Under the pieces are notes generated by a model. The model was not told the origin of the DNA. It did not search any database and saw nothing but the letters and a program-made list of their open reading frames with translations. Of a DNA stretch of 6,839 bases, positions 6,418-6,839 are shown in pieces. The stretch's first letter is position 1. The number at the start of each line of letters is the position of its first letter. The stretch is taken from assembly GCA_020426125.1 (NCBI GenBank), contig JAGQQQ010000504.1, forward strand, positions 1 to 6,839, given 5' to 3'. The position numbers and the translations under genes were made by a program. The DNA is from Planctomycetaceae bacterium (lineage in GTDB: Bacteria > Planctomycetota > Planctomycetia > Planctomycetales > Planctomycetaceae).

Positions 6418-6839
6418 GGCTGATCCTTTTCAATCTCACTTCTTCGCCTCTGTGCGAACAACCAATCCCAAACCAGCCGGTTCTCCGCGGTCGGGGTCCA
6501 ACTGTTGTGGCCGATGCCGGGGTATTCGGTATGGATCACTGGATTGCCGAGTTCTCGGAGGGCTTGGACCATCTCCCGGGAACGGTGCGGTTTGACGACG
6601 GTGTCTTGATCACCGTGAAATGCCCAGATGGGAACCGTGCCGATCTTCTTCGCATACGTGGGATCCCCGCCCCCGCAGATCGGGACGGCCGCCGCGTACT
6701 TCTCAGATTGCCGTTGAAGGAGATCCCAAGTTCCGAATCCCCCCATCGAAAGTCCAACCACATAGATCCGGTCCGGATCGATCGGCTGGGCGATTTGAAA
6801 ATGGTCAACGAGTGCCATCACCAGGGCCAACGGCTTCGA
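6414..6839 (-). CDS. Alpha/beta hydrolase, esterase/prolyl-oligopeptidase type (partial, N-terminus off the right edge)
   Basis: The last 141 residues are present and the frame is open to the right edge, so no start can be given; the TTG and ATG codons near the edge are internal. The fragment carries the complete catalytic set of the alpha/beta hydrolase fold. The nucleophile Ser is in GLSMGGFGTWDL (Ser codon at 6747-6749), the acid Asp is in HGDQDTVV (6603-6605), and His is in GIGHNSW (6507-6509). RIYVVGLSMGG and AAAVPICGGGDP are typical of the planctomycete 'phospholipase/carboxylesterase' or prolyl-oligopeptidase-like proteins. The substrate cannot be told from this part. A secretion signal, if any, would lie outside the window. 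The stop overlaps the ATG of a possible mini-ORF, and Uma2 starts 48 bases later, so it is probably in the same transcript as the genes downstream. There is no evident functional link to the VWA module. Confidence 0.9.
   Translation of the reverse strand, partial: SKPLALVMALVDHFQIAQPIDPDRIYVVGLSMGGFGTWDLLQRQSEKYAAAVPICGGGDPTYAKKIGTVPIWAFHGDQDTVVKPHRSREMVQALRELGNPVIHTEYPGIGHNSWTPTAENRLVWDWLFAQRRRSEIEKDQP
6424..6430 (-). promoter_or_regulatory. Shine-Dalgarno-like site before the 13-codon ORF
   Basis: AAAAGGA on the minus strand lies inside the end of the hydrolase gene, 6 bases before the ATG at 6417. Because it overlaps codons for Glu-Lys-Asp near the hydrolase C-terminus, the match may be coincidental. 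Confidence 0.4.

Noticed and set aside
6816..6830. A start codon for the hydrolase at TTG 6830 or ATG 6818
   Set aside because: The nucleophile Ser would be only about 25 residues from the N-terminus, far too close for the alpha/beta hydrolase fold. The frame is open to the edge, so the gene continues beyond it.
1..6839. CRISPR array, tRNA/rRNA gene, insertion sequence or attachment site
   Set aside because: No regularly spaced repeats, no terminal inverted repeats, no transposase or integrase frame and no RNA-gene signatures were seen on either strand.

Overview
The window is a compact, one-directional gene cluster. Every convincing gene reads on the minus strand. In transcription order, right to left, these are: an alpha/beta hydrolase (cut by the right edge), a possible 13-codon ORF, a Uma2-family protein, a DUF58 protein, a DUF4058 protein, a BatA-like von Willebrand factor A (VWA) membrane protein, and a large signal-peptide/membrane protein with a glutamine-amidotransferase-like domain (cut by the left edge). 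The family set and the style of the proteins point to a Planctomycetota bacterium: a short DUF58, a BatA-like VWA protein of about 640 residues, a two-helix GATase-like partner, a 'GLSMGGFGTWDL' esterase, and Uma2 and DUF4058 genes. This is inferred from family knowledge; no marker gene is present.

Layout. 6414-6839: end of a Ser-Asp-His hydrolase. 6376-6417: mini-ORF that overlaps the hydrolase stop by ATGA and has a good Shine-Dalgarno (SD) sequence. 5811-6365: Uma2. 5793-5826: perfect 17-bp tandem duplication across the Uma2 stop codon. 4882-5781: DUF58, starting with GTG. 4088-4849: DUF4058. 2117-4042: BatA-like VWA protein. 1949-2116: the only sizeable spacer (168 bp), with no convincing promoter or terminator. 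1-1948: GATase-like membrane protein. The other gaps are 10 to 48 bp, so 2117-6839 looks like one transcription unit. The last gene may be read through or have its own promoter.

How it may work. DUF58, BatA-like VWA and GATase-like membrane proteins are a recurring module. It usually comes with a MoxR AAA+ ATPase and is thought to act in chaperone-like assembly or stress functions at the envelope. Here the cytosolic DUF58 protein would face the membrane, while the VWA and GATase-like proteins present large domains outside the cytoplasmic membrane. Two features are unusual. No MoxR gene directly precedes DUF58 within the window. Also, two proteins of poorly understood families, Uma2 and DUF4058, are interleaved with the module. 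These two share a PD...(I/V)E(V/L)LSP pattern typical of the PD-(D/E)XK nuclease fold. Whether they take part in the module or are passengers cannot be decided from sequence alone.
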